The notes: a model not told the origin generated them from the sequence alone. DNA of 21,633 bases from HXMU1420-2 sp040830545 (GCA_040830545.1 JBFOMB010000160.1:1-21633); one strand, 5' to 3'; numbered from the stretch's first letter, positions 14,531 to 21,633 are shown. A program made the numbers and translations.

Positions 14531-15166
14531 ATGCTGACTCTTGATCACCTGACCGTCATCGCCCCTACCCTGAATGAGGGCGTGGAGCATGTCCGCAATC
14601 GGCTGGGGTTGGACGTGCCGTTTGGCAACCGCCACACCTATATGGGAACGCACAACCACCGGCTTCGACTGGGGGGCAACGTCTATCTGGAAATCGTGGC
14701 ACGTGACCCGGAGGGCGTCGATCCCGGACGGGCCCGGTGGTTTGGCGTCGATCAGCCGGATCAGGTACACCGCGACTGGAACCAGATGCGGCGGCTCCGG
14801 GGCTGGGTCGCGGCCACGGCCTCAATTGAAACCGACGTCGCGCGGCATCCCGAATTTGGCGACGTTGTGCCCCTGCCCTTTGACCGCCCGGAATTTGCAT
14901 TTTCTATCCCGCAGGACGGAACCTTGCCCAAGGACGGTTTGCTGCCCTCCCTGATCGACCACCGGGACGGACCCACCGACCTGTCCGAAATCCCCGACTT
15001 TGGAGCGCGTCTGGTATCCTTTCACCTGATGCACCCGAAGCCAGACGCGATCGAGGCGCTCTACCAGGATCTGCCCATCGACCATCCGCCGCAAATCAGC
15101 CACGGGCCTGCCTTCCGCTACGAGGCGGTGATCGACACCCCCCATGGGACGCGAAAACTCTGGTGA
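14531..15166 (+). CDS. Glyoxalase-like (VOC superfamily) domain protein
   Basis: 211 residues. It matches the Glyoxalase_3-like pattern: MLTLDHLTVIAPTLNEGVEHV at the N-terminus with a metal-ligand-type His at 6, HTYMGTHNHRLRLGGNVYLEIVA (35-57) ending in the Glu of a metal site, and a second half beginning near FGARLVSFHLMHP. VOC proteins include dioxygenases, isomerases and antibiotic-binding proteins; this subfamily has no fixed activity. The ATG at 14531 follows an AGGA at 7-8 nt. The gene converges with tetR, its stop only 4 bp from the tetR stop. Confidence 0.85.
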   Translation: MLTLDHLTVIAPTLNEGVEHVRNRLGLDVPFGNRHTYMGTHNHRLRLGGNVYLEIVARDPEGVDPGRARWFGVDQPDQVHRDWNQMRRLRGWVAATASIETDVARHPEFGDVVPLPFDRPEFAFSIPQDGTLPKDGLLPSLIDHRDGPTDLSEIPDFGARLVSFHLMHPKPDAIEALYQDLPIDHPPQISHGPAFRYEAVIDTPHGTRKLW

Positions 15167-15170
15167 GCGG

Positions 15171-15773
15171 TTACGCCTCTGACGCGGTCCCGTAGACCTT
15201 CACAATCACATCCACCGAGCGGTCTACGGCCAGATCAACGGTTGCCGGGTCGGCAACCGTGCCGCTGAAAACTGCTGGCCAGAAACTGCCCGCCTTCACC
15301 ATCGCCAGAAATTGCGAGGCCGCATGTGCCGGATCATCGGCCTGCAATGCCCCCGCACGGCTGGCATCCGTGAACATCGCCGCACAGATCGCGTCGTGGC
15401 GTAGGGTGCTGGTCTTCTTGTCCAGTTTCACAGGCTCTCGCAGGAATTCCCCCAGACCCAGCCGCATGACCTGCATGTATTCGCGATTACAGGACAGATG
15501 CCCGATGGCCGCCCCCAGCGCCAACAATTGCGGGCGCAGCGGCTGCGTCGAATCATATGTGAAATCAATGGACGCGTTAGCCATTGTGACCATCTCTTCC
15601 CAGATCGCGTGGAACAGCGTCTCTTTCCCGTCGAAATGGTTGTAGACGGTGCGTTTGGATACGGTTGCGCGTTGGGCAATACGGTCCATATTTGCGCCCG
15701 CAAACCCGTTCTGATCGAATTCCTCAATCGCCGCAGCCACAATGGCCCGTGTTTTCTCGTCGTTTTTTCCCAT
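15171..15773 (-). CDS. TetR/AcrR-family transcriptional regulator
   Basis: 200 residues. The N-terminal helix-turn-helix is clear: TRAIVAAAIEEFDQNGFAGANMDRIAQRATVSKRTVYNHFDGKETLF (8-54, given here only as the domain). The C-terminal ligand domain resembles the AefR-like type (MQVMRLGLGEF, then FLAMVKAGSFWPAVF). TetR proteins usually repress neighbouring genes and release DNA on binding a small ligand. It is divergent from the molybdenum hydroxylase genes across a 144-bp gap containing a nested inverted repeat, so it very probably controls both directions. The ATG at 15773 has only a weak GAGAAG ribosome site, fitting low-level expression. Confidence 0.93.
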   Translation of the reverse strand: MGKNDEKTRAIVAAAIEEFDQNGFAGANMDRIAQRATVSKRTVYNHFDGKETLFHAIWEEMVTMANASIDFTYDSTQPLRPQLLALGAAIGHLSCNREYMQVMRLGLGEFLREPVKLDKKTSTLRHDAICAAMFTDASRAGALQADDPAHAASQFLAMVKAGSFWPAVFSGTVADPATVDLAVDRSVDVIVKVYGTASEA

Positions 15774-15820
15774 CTGCGCTTTCTTCTCAAAGCCGTCGCA
15801 CTATGTCCAGGAGAGAGGCC

Positions 15821-15872
15821 TTACACTCACCAGTTTACAGCCTGTGTTTTTCATGTAAACTCCTCAGTGTAA
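15821..15872. promoter_or_regulatory. Nested inverted-repeat operator, probable TetR binding region
   Basis: Four elements are arranged symmetrically: TTACACT (15821-15827), AGTTTACA (15832-15839), TGTAAACT (15854-15861) and AGTGTAA (15866-15872). The outer pair and inner pair are each perfect inverted repeats about one centre. Each half is itself a gapped imperfect palindrome with a 4-bp spacer (TTACACT-N4-AGTTTAC and GTAAACT-N4-AGTGTAA), the usual shape of a TetR operator. This suggests two dimer sites, mirror images of each other, between tetR and the hydroxylase operon. Confidence 0.8.
15832..15861 (+). promoter_or_regulatory. Candidate mirror-image divergent promoters inside the operator
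   Basis: Rightward: TTTACA (15834-15839) and TAAACT (15856-15861), spaced 16 bp, resemble -35 (5 of 6) and -10 (4 of 6). Because the sequence is an inverted repeat, the same two hexamers occur on the minus strand with the same 16-bp spacing, giving a leftward promoter for tetR over the same bases. A bound TetR dimer would cover both. This is a pattern match only. Confidence 0.45.
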
Positions 15873-15917
15873 TCACTCCGATTCCGAACCAGCCCACCGC
15901 CAGTCAGGAGGAACTCG

Positions 15918-16382
15918 ATGGCTACCACCCTCAAGATAAACGGTCAGACCAAAACGGTCGAAGCCGAAGAAGGAACCCCGCTGCTGTGGGTGATCCGTGA
16001 CGAGTTGAAAATGACCGGGACCAAGTTTGGTTGTGGCGTGGCATCCTGCGGGGCCTGCACCGTGCACATCGACGGCGAACCGACCCGGTCCTGCCAGACC
16101 TACATCGAAGACATTGAAGGGGCCGAAATCACCACGATCGAGGCCATAGGCGACAGCAAGGTCGGCGCAGCCGTGCAACAGGCCTGGGCCGAACTGGACG
16201 TGGTGCAGTGTGGCTATTGCCAGTCCGGGCAGGTCATGTCCGCCGTGGGCCTTTTGACCGAAAACCCGACCCCGTCGGTCGACGAAATCCACGACTACAT
16301 GAACGGCAATGCCTGCCGCTGTGCCACCTACCAGCGCATCCGCGCCGGTATTCAGCGCGCGTCCGAAATTCTGGAGGCCTGA
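15918..16382 (+). CDS. (2Fe-2S)-binding subunit of a molybdenum hydroxylase, isoquinoline 1-oxidoreductase alpha-like
   Basis: 154 residues, the size of the small electron-transfer subunit of xanthine-oxidase-family enzymes. The plant-type [2Fe-2S] cluster ligands are Cys39, Cys44, Cys47 and Cys59 (KFGCGVASCGACTVHIDG). The second cluster's ligands are Cys98, Cys101, Cys133 and Cys135 (QCGYCQSGQ and ACRCATYQRI). It passes electrons from the molybdopterin site of the large subunit to an outside acceptor. There is no signal peptide; it is probably co-exported with its Tat-targeted partner. A strong AGGAGG lies 7 nt before the ATG. The large-subunit gene begins 3 bp after its stop, a tight operon under the TetR operator. 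Confidence 0.94.
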   Translation: MATTLKINGQTKTVEAEEGTPLLWVIRDELKMTGTKFGCGVASCGACTVHIDGEPTRSCQTYIEDIEGAEITTIEAIGDSKVGAAVQQAWAELDVVQCGYCQSGQVMSAVGLLTENPTPSVDEIHDYMNGNACRCATYQRIRAGIQRASEILEA

Positions 16383-16385
16383 TCC

Positions 16386-18551
16386 ATGACCATCAAAGCA
16401 TCCCGCCGCGCCTTCCTTCAGGGCTCAGCCGCTGTTGGCGCTGCCCTGGTTGTCGGCATCTCTCCCAAAGGCACCATTGCCGCCGGTGACGCCAGCGCGC
16501 AGATCAACCCGTTTGTGAAAATCAGCCCCAATGGCCGCGCGATTGCGGTCGTAAAGCATTTCGAAAAGGGTCAGGGCCCGGCAACCGGCCTGTCCACGCT
16601 GATCGCCGAAGAACTTGGCGTGCGCATGGATCAGATCGACTATGAATTCGCGCCCTCCAACCCGCAGGTCTACAACAACCTGTTCCTTGGGCCGTTCCAG
16701 GGCACTGGTGGCTCGACCGCCATGGCCAACAGCTTCATGCAATATCGCCAGGCTGGGGCCGCTGCACGTCACGTTTTGATCGCTGCCGCCGCGCAGGACT
16801 GGGGCGTGGACGTCGCAACGCTGGATATCGTCGATGGCATGGTGACCGGGGGCGGAAACACAGCCCCTATTGGTGACTTTGTTGCCGCCGCTGCGCAGAT
16901 CGAAGCCCCAGCAGAGCCGACGTTGAAAACCCCGGACCAATGGCGCCTGATCGGCAACGAAAGCGTGCGTCGTCTGGACAGCGAAATCAAAGGCAACGGT
17001 CAGGCCATGTACGCGATGGACGTGCATCTGCCGAACCAGATGATCGCCATGATCGCCCGTCCAGACCGCATGGGCGCAACGGTGGTCAGTTTTGACGACA
17101 GCGATGCGAAAGAGGTCAAGGGCTTCATCCGCGCCGCCGCCCTACCCAACAAGGCGGGCGTGGCGGTCTATGCGGAAAACACCTGGGCCGCGATCCAGGC
17201 CCGCGACGCGATCACCGTCGAATGGGAAACGTCCAACGCCGAAGGCCGCGACAGCGACCAGATCAAGGCCGAAATCATGGCCGCACTGGACGCGGATGCG
17301 GAATACAACGTCCTCAAATCCGATCCGGCCCCAATGGATAAGGCGGCGCAGGTGGTCGAAGGCACGTTCTATTTCCCGCTTCTCGCCCATGCCGCGATGG
17401 AACCGCTGAACTGCACCATCGAACAGAACGAAGATGGCGGCATCACCCTGCATGACGGGTCGCAAATGCCAACCGGTCCGCATATGGCCTATGCGCAGAT
17501 CTTTGAACTGCCGATGGAAAAGATCCGCATCAACACCATGCTGGCCGGTGGATCCTTCGGGCGTCGCGCAACCCCCAACGCCGACTACCAGGTCGAGGCC
17601 GCGCTGGCCTTTGTCATCACCGACCGTACCCGGCCCGTGAAACTGGTCTGGACCCGCGAAGACGACATGCGCGGCGGCATGTATCGCCCGGCCTTCGGCC
17701 ATAAGGTCCGTGTGGGTCTGTCCGCAGAGGGAGAGATCGTCGCGTGGGATCACCGCATTGCCGGTCAGTCCATCATGAAAGGCACCGCATTCGAGGCGAT
17801 GATCGTCAAGGACGGCATCGACCACTCCTCGGTCGAAGGGGTGTCGGACACGCCATATTCCATTCCGGGCATGCATGTGGGCCTGACAGACACGAAGAAA
17901 GCAACCAGTGTCCTCTGGTGGCGCTCGGTCGGTCACACCCACACTGCCTACGCGATGGAGGTCATGATGGACAAAGCCGCTGCCGCCGCAGGTCGCGACC
18001 CGGTCGAATTCCGTCTGTCTTACCTCAGCGGGTCGGAACCGGATCAGGTTCGCAAGGCTGCCGTGCTGAAACTGGCGGCGGAAAAGGCCGGTTGGGGCGC
18101 TGCGCAGCCGGGTCGGACCATGGGCGTTGCGGTGCACAAATCCTTTGGGTCATACATGGCCGAAGTCGTGGAAATCTCGGGCGATGCGTCAGGCTACAAG
18201 ATCGAAAAGGTTACCTGCGCCGTTGATTGCGGTCTGGCCGTGAACCCGGATGTCGTGCGTGCGCAAACCCAGGGCGCGGTCGGCTACGGCATCGGTCACG
18301 CCATGCGCAACGAGGTCACGCTGACCGGCGGTGTGGTGGATCAGGGTAACTTCCCGGACTACGAACCGCTGCGCATCGGCGACATCGGCGCGATTGACGT
18401 GCATATCGTGCCGTCTGCCGAAGCGCCCTCGGGTATCGGTGAGCCGGGCACTCCACCGGCCGCGCCTGCTTTGGCGAACGCCATTGCAGCCTCGGGCGGT
18501 GCCGAGATTTCGTCCCTGCCGATGATCAACGACGGGATCGAATTCGCCTGA
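16386..18551 (+). CDS. Molybdopterin-binding subunit of a xanthine-dehydrogenase-family oxidoreductase, isoquinoline 1-oxidoreductase beta-like
   Basis: 721 residues. The N-terminus has a twin-arginine signal, SRRAFLQGSA (6-15) followed by a hydrophobic AAVGAALVVGI, so the folded, cofactor-loaded enzyme is exported to the periplasm. The family hydroxylates N-heterocycles or aldehydes using water. Visible landmarks are AGGSFGRRATPNADYQVEA in the Mo domain, DDMRGGMYRPAFGHK, and near the C-terminus GIGEPGTPPAAPALANAI, where Glu686 fits the catalytic glutamate of the family. As in isoquinoline oxidoreductases, no FAD subunit is encoded beside it, and the usual cytochrome c acceptor and XdhC/MobA-like maturation genes are absent here. 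Substrate unknown; isoquinoline or aldehyde-type activity is only inferred from similarity. A strong terminator follows. Confidence 0.93.
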   Translation: MTIKASRRAFLQGSAAVGAALVVGISPKGTIAAGDASAQINPFVKISPNGRAIAVVKHFEKGQGPATGLSTLIAEELGVRMDQIDYEFAPSNPQVYNNLFLGPFQGTGGSTAMANSFMQYRQAGAAARHVLIAAAAQDWGVDVATLDIVDGMVTGGGNTAPIGDFVAAAAQIEAPAEPTLKTPDQWRLIGNESVRRLDSEIKGNGQAMYAMDVHLPNQMIAMIARPDRMGATVVSFDDSDAKEVKGFIRAAALPNKAGVAVYAENTWAAIQARDAITVEWETSNAEGRDSDQIKAEIMAALDADAEYNVLKSDPAPMDKAAQVVEGTFYFPLLAHAAMEPLNCTIEQNEDGGITLHDGSQMPTGPHMAYAQIFELPMEKIRINTMLAGGSFGRRATPNADYQVEAALAFVITDRTRPVKLVWTREDDMRGGMYRPAFGHKVRVGLSAEGEIVAWDHRIAGQSIMKGTAFEAMIVKDGIDHSSVEGVSDTPYSIPGMHVGLTDTKKATSVLWWRSVGHTHTAYAMEVMMDKAAAAAGRDPVEFRLSYLSGSEPDQVRKAAVLKLAAEKAGWGAAQPGRTMGVAVHKSFGSYMAEVVEISGDASGYKIEKVTCAVDCGLAVNPDVVRAQTQGAVGYGIGHAMRNEVTLTGGVVDQGNFPDYEPLRIGDIGAIDVHIVPSAEAPSGIGEPGTPPAAPALANAIAASGGAEISSLPMINDGIEFA

Positions 18552-18593
18552 TCCTTTGCAGGTGAAGCGGTACGTTTCCAACTGACACAACGT

Positions 18594-18625
18594 GGCCCCG
18601 GACCTGATCCGGGGCCTCTTTTTTT
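18594..18625 (+). terminator. Rho-independent terminator of the molybdenum hydroxylase operon (palindrome copy 3)
   Basis: Perfect 9-bp arms, GGCCCCGGA (18594-18602) and TCCGGGGCC (18608-18616), close a 5-nt loop CCTGA and are followed by TCTTTTTTT (18617-18625). This is a textbook intrinsic terminator, 43 bp after the stop, and is also a member of the dispersed palindrome family. Confidence 0.9.
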
Positions 18626-18763
18626 GCAGATGACGACGAACAACGAAAACTCGAATGCCAAAGTGAAACAAATTTAGGAAACCAAACAGATCGGGTTGAG
18701 TTCCATGCGCGGAATCAAGGGCCTCTGGCCCGCCGCGCATCGTCGGGCAACCTCACCGATGAG

Positions 18764-18784
18764 GTCCCGGATCAAGTCCGGGAC
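18764..18784. repeat. Dispersed intergenic palindrome, copy 4
   Basis: Arms GTCCCGGA (18764-18771) and TCCGGGAC (18777-18784) around the loop TCAAG. Read on the other strand it gives CCCGGACTTGATCCGGG, a form I recognise as common between alphaproteobacterial genes. It lies 16 bp beyond the hxlR-family stop and may end that transcript. The rest of 18626-18799 holds nothing I can identify. Confidence 0.75.
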
Positions 18785-18799
18785 TCCGTCACGTGTAGA

Positions 18800-19222
18800 T
18801 CAACCGCCCGTCCCGGTACCCCGGTCATATTCCATCCGCGCGGACTTCACCGCGTCCATCTGGTCATGTGACCAGAACACCAGTGGCTTCAGCATCTCCA
18901 GCAATGTCCGCCCCAGCGGCGTCAGCTCATAACTCACCGCAACCGGCGGCCCCGGATCAACCGACCGCGTCAGATACCCATCCCGCTGCAACCCGCGCAG
19001 GTTTTCGGTCAGCACGCTTTGCGTCACATCCCCGATACAGCGCTTCAGATCACCAAATCGCTTTGGCTCGTCCTCCAGCGCCAGGATGATGATCATCCGC
19101 CACTTGCCCGTCACGTTCGACAAAACGGACCTGATGGAGCAGTTGGAGGCCTCTGCCTTATTTGCAACGCCGACTGGTAGCATCTCACGCTCTGGTATCT
19201 GTTCGAGACTAACTACCAACAT
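18800..19222 (-). CDS. HxlR-family (MarR-like winged helix) transcriptional regulator
   Basis: 140 residues. The HxlR winged-helix pattern is clear: CSIRSVLSNVTGKWRMIIILAL (from Cys28), KRFGDLKRCIGDVTQSVLTENLRGLQRDGYLTR (recognition region) and VSYELTPLGRTLLEML (wing and following helix). Cys28, just before the first DNA-binding-domain helix, is at the place where redox-sensing members such as YodB and HypR carry their reactive cysteine; a second Cys is at 62. The ATG at 19222 is used but lacks a good ribosome site; an internal ATG (codon 14) is a fair alternative and gives a more typical N-terminus. It is divergent from the NTF2-fold gene and probably regulates it. Confidence 0.9.
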   Translation of the reverse strand: MLVVSLEQIPEREMLPVGVANKAEASNCSIRSVLSNVTGKWRMIIILALEDEPKRFGDLKRCIGDVTQSVLTENLRGLQRDGYLTRSVDPGPPVAVSYELTPLGRTLLEMLKPLVFWSHDQMDAVKSARMEYDRGTGTGG

Positions 19223-19296
19223 AAGCGCTCAAACTTCACCACGCAACCATTTGAATCCAAAACCGGTATGGTGAGCACTACCAGGTCATTTATAGG

Positions 19297-19334
19297 TACG
19301 TAATTGCGATGTGGTATGAATTTGCTACTACGTA
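19297..19334. promoter_or_regulatory. Paired TACGTA sites between hxlR-type gene and NTF2-fold gene
   Basis: TACGTA occurs at 19297-19302 and 19329-19334, 32 bp apart, about three DNA turns. They are flanked by GG on the left and TCC on the right, so they form an outer inverted pattern with a one-base offset. They lie in the 142-bp divergent gap, where an HxlR operator is expected. HxlR sites differ between members, so the assignment is tentative. Confidence 0.35.
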
Positions 19335-19364
19335 TCCACACGATACGAATCAAAGGATCACACC

Positions 19365-20135
19365 ATGACCCCCAAGGAACTTGTCCTCGCCCTGTTCACC
19401 GCCGCCTTTGTCGACCACGACCCCGAGACCGCGACCGCCCTCGTCACCCCCGACTATGTCCAGCACAACCCGCAGGTCCCCACCGGGGCCGAGGGGCTCG
19501 CGGGCCTGATCCCGCTGGTCGCGCAATCCGGCATGACCGTGACCACGCACCGCGTCATCACCGAAGGCGACTATGTCGTCCTGCACAGCACCTTTGGAAA
19601 TGCGCAGGCCTTTGGCGCTGAATCCCTGGCCGCCTTCGACGTTTTCCGCGTCGAAGATGGCAAAGTCGCCGAACATTGGGACAACCTGCAACCGATCCCC
19701 GAAATCACGGCCTCGGGCCGGGGCATGACCGACGGCCCGACGGAAATCACCGATCTGGACAAAACCGCTGAAAACAAGGCGTTGGTCCTGGGTTTCGTCC
19801 GCGACGTGCTGGGCGGGGCTGCGCCCGAAAAGGTTGGCGACTACATGGACCCCGAAGTCTACATGCAGCATAATCCGATGATCGAGGACGGCCTGTCCGG
19901 GCTGATGGCCGCGATCGAGGCCTTCGCCGCCCAGGGCCAGGTCATCACCAAGTTCGAACCTCAATTCGCCGTGGCCGAGGGCAACTTTGTCTTTGTCGCC
20001 ACGGACGCAATCATGGGCGGCGAACCCTGGGCCTTCTTCGACCTCTGGCGCGTGGAAAATGGCAAGATCGTCGAACACTGGGACGTGGTCGCGCCGATCC
20101 CCGCGGAAATGGCCCATCAGAACGGCAAGTTCTGA
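19365..20135 (+). CDS. SnoaL-like protein with two tandem NTF2-fold domains
   Basis: 256 residues, made of a duplicated domain. YVQHNP (31-36) in the first half matches YMQHNP (166-171) in the second, and the domain ends AEHWDNLQPIPE (102-113) and VEHWDVVAPIPAE (236-248) match too. Each domain ends with the FDVFRVEDGK/FDLWRVENGK strand. The family includes polyketide cyclases and hydrolytic relatives; the paired His/Asp and HW positions suggest a polar pocket, but the substrate is unknown. A clear AAAGGATC ribosome site precedes the ATG. Divergent from the HxlR-type regulator, so expression may respond to oxidants or electrophiles. No signal peptide, so cytoplasmic. Confidence 0.9.
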   Translation: MTPKELVLALFTAAFVDHDPETATALVTPDYVQHNPQVPTGAEGLAGLIPLVAQSGMTVTTHRVITEGDYVVLHSTFGNAQAFGAESLAAFDVFRVEDGKVAEHWDNLQPIPEITASGRGMTDGPTEITDLDKTAENKALVLGFVRDVLGGAAPEKVGDYMDPEVYMQHNPMIEDGLSGLMAAIEAFAAQGQVITKFEPQFAVAEGNFVFVATDAIMGGEPWAFFDLWRVENGKIVEHWDVVAPIPAEMAHQNGKF

Positions 20136-20139
20136 GGTC

Positions 20140-20175
20140 GGGCCGGGCCGGGCCGGGCCGGAAGCATTCCGGCCC
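20140..20175 (+). terminator. GGGCC tandem repeat leading into a stem-loop
   Basis: Four copies of GGGCC (20140-20159) follow the NTF2-fold gene stop. The last copy forms the left arm of a 9-bp stem, GGGCCGGAA (20155-20163) with TTCCGGCCC (20167-20175), loop GCA. Alternative pairing with earlier repeat copies is possible. Only a loose T-rich stretch follows, so intrinsic termination is uncertain. Confidence 0.45.
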
Positions 20176-20302
20176 AGTTCCCTTTAGGTAAACACAGGAA
20201 AACATGGTAACATCCCCGTGACCGCACCCGTCAGGGATGCCGCCCCCCCTGACGACACGCGCGTCCAATCAGGCCCCGGCCTGCTGTGATAGGGAGGACA
20301 CC

Positions 20303-21633
20303 ATGTTCAAATCTGTTTCGGTTTTTACCTTGTCCGCCGTGTTTTTTGGCACATCCGCAATTGCTCAGGACATGACCCCGCGCCCCGAAGACGTGGGCAC
20401 CCGGTTCCAGTCCGATCATTTCTCGCCCTATGCAGGTCGCGCGTTTCCGACGCAGGTCTTCTGGGGCGACACACATCTGCACACCGAGGTGTCGGTGGAC
20501 GCGGGCACCATGAACCGGCTCAGCCAGGAAGACGCGTATCGCTTCGCACTGGGGCACGAGGTCACCACGACCCACGGCCTGCGCGCGAAACTGTCCCGAC
20601 CGCTCGATTGGCTGGTGATCTCGGATCATGCGGAAATGTACGGGTTGATGCCGCAACTGCTGGCGGGTGACCCGGACATCCTGTCTTCGCCGAAGGGCCG
20701 GGAATGGCACGACAAATTGACTGCAGGCGATCCACAACTCACCTTTGACACCGCGATGGAAATCGTCGCCTCCTTGTCTGATGACGAACTGCCCATAGAC
20801 AGCCCGAAAGCCACAAAAAGAGCCTGGCGCGCCTATACCGACCTTGCCGAGCGCTACAACGATCCGGGCACGTTCAGCACGATCATCGGGTTTGAGTGGA
20901 CGTCTGCCGGGGGTGACAACATCCACCGAAACGTCCTGTTCCGCGACAGCGCGGATTTCGCGAACCAGATCATCCCGTTTTCGCAATTCGACAGCAAAAA
21001 TCCCGAAGACCTCTGGCAGTGGCTGAAATCCTACGAGGACAAAACCGGCGGCGACGTGCTGGCGATCCCACATAACGGGAACCTGTCCAACGGGCGCATG
21101 TTTGCCACGACCAGCTTTGACGGCTCGCCCTGGAATCCGGAGCTGTTGGCGCTGCGGGCCGAGTTCGAAAAGGTCTACGAAGCCACCCAGATCAAGGGCG
21201 ATGGCGAGGCGCACCCGATGCTGTCACCGGATGACGAATTTGCAGATTTCGACACCTGGGACGCCTCCAACCTCAATGGAACCGAGGCCAAGACGCCCGA
21301 GATGCTGCCGTATGAATACGCCCGCGAGGCGCTCAAGATCGGGATGCAAATTCAGGCAGATATGGGCGTGAACCCGTTCAAATTCGGCATGATCGGCTCA
21401 ACCGATTCCCACACCGCGCTGGCCACGGGTGAAGAGGAAAACTTCTTCGGTAAACACTCGGGCGTGGAACCGGAACCGAACCGGTGGGAACACGTGGTGA
21501 TAGAGGCCCCGAACCCGGATTTCACCATCTATGGCTGGAAGCAGGCCGCAGGTGGTTATGCCGGCGTCTGGGCCACGGAAAACACGCGCGAGGCAATTTT
21601 TGACGCGTTTGAACGGCGCGAGGTTTATGCCAC
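20303..21633 (+). CDS. DUF3604 family exported protein, N-terminal part (runs off the window)
   Basis: About 443 codons are present and the frame is still open at the window edge. The N-terminus MFKSVSVFTLSAVFFGTSAIA, followed by QD, is a Sec signal with cleavage after AIA, so the protein is periplasmic or secreted. DUF3604 proteins resemble PHP-type metal-dependent hydrolases; GDTHLHTEVSVDAG (about 52-65) and LVISDHAEMYG give candidate metal ligands, and later AIPHNGNLSNG and MIGSTDSHTA add further His/Asp ligands. The substrate is not established. An ideal AGGGAGGAC ribosome site precedes the ATG. It follows the NTF2-fold gene by 167 bp with a stem-loop between, so is probably separately transcribed. 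Confidence 0.9.
   Translation, partial: MFKSVSVFTLSAVFFGTSAIAQDMTPRPEDVGTRFQSDHFSPYAGRAFPTQVFWGDTHLHTEVSVDAGTMNRLSQEDAYRFALGHEVTTTHGLRAKLSRPLDWLVISDHAEMYGLMPQLLAGDPDILSSPKGREWHDKLTAGDPQLTFDTAMEIVASLSDDELPIDSPKATKRAWRAYTDLAERYNDPGTFSTIIGFEWTSAGGDNIHRNVLFRDSADFANQIIPFSQFDSKNPEDLWQWLKSYEDKTGGDVLAIPHNGNLSNGRMFATTSFDGSPWNPELLALRAEFEKVYEATQIKGDGEAHPMLSPDDEFADFDTWDASNLNGTEAKTPEMLPYEYAREALKIGMQIQADMGVNPFKFGMIGSTDSHTALATGEEENFFGKHSGVEPEPNRWEHVVIEAPNPDFTIYGWKQAAGGYAGVWATENTREAIFDAFERREVYA

Noticed and set aside
17142..18137. Minus-strand 331-residue open frame within the molybdenum hydroxylase
   Set aside because: It is the complement of a conserved large-subunit gene, a typical long shadow in GC-rich DNA, with no recognisable domain.
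7492..18551. A complete CO-dehydrogenase-type cox locus
   Set aside because: The MoxR and VWA genes are CoxD/CoxE-like, but they are not linked to the hydroxylase genes in one operon. The hydroxylase has isoquinoline-oxidoreductase layout with a Tat signal and no FAD subunit, unlike CoxMSL.

Overview
The window looks like chromosomal DNA of a marine alphaproteobacterium of the Rhodobacterales, roseobacter type. The evidence is GC-rich coding, a DksA that keeps only one of the four zinc-finger cysteines (as in Rhodobacter), a DUF2927 lipoprotein, the dgt/IscA-like/xth neighbourhood, and dispersed intergenic palindromes of the alphaproteobacterial CCCGGA-N5-TCCGGG type. I see no rRNA, tRNA, insertion sequence, phage gene or CRISPR array.

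Layout. 1-670: divergent dgt (5' end only) and an IscA/ErpA-type Fe-S protein. 695-3413 (minus): a three-gene unit, transcribed from a protein built of ten copies of an (M/L)FTSGSAP-ending repeat, through a helical protein of unknown function, to a DMT-family membrane transporter coupled by an ATGA overlap. 3414-3752: an AT-richer gap with two perfect DnaA boxes. 3753-4532: exonuclease III. 4658-7305 (minus): dksA, its terminator, a group A FAD monooxygenase and a short-chain dehydrogenase. 7492-8331: MoxR-type AAA+ ATPase. 8352-9375: a double NTF2-fold (SnoaL-like) gene broken by one frameshift. 9535-10794 (minus): RhlE-like DEAD-box helicase. 11210-14400 (plus): GNAT acetyltransferase, DUF2927 lipoprotein, a 56-residue membrane protein and a CoxE-like VWA protein. 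14531-15166: glyoxalase-like protein. 15171-18551: TetR repressor divergent from a two-gene molybdenum hydroxylase (2Fe-2S subunit plus Tat-exported Mo subunit), with a striking nested inverted-repeat operator between them. 18800-20135: HxlR regulator divergent from a second double NTF2-fold protein. 20303-end: start of an exported DUF3604 protein.

How the parts work together. Most genes are housekeeping (DNA repair, dNTP control, Fe-S assembly, stringent response, RNA remodelling). Two regulator/enzyme pairs (TetR with molybdenum hydroxylase, HxlR with NTF2-fold protein) look like self-contained substrate- or redox-responsive cassettes. MoxR and the VWA protein are probably functional partners although about 4.9 kb separates them.

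The best candidate for an undescribed system is the minus-strand unit at 695-3413. Its repeat protein shows peptide-level conservation with synonymous divergence among repeats, and it is followed by an unrecognised helical protein and a transporter. This could be a multi-core peptide precursor with a partner and exporter, or a repetitive scaffold. The sequence alone does not decide between them.
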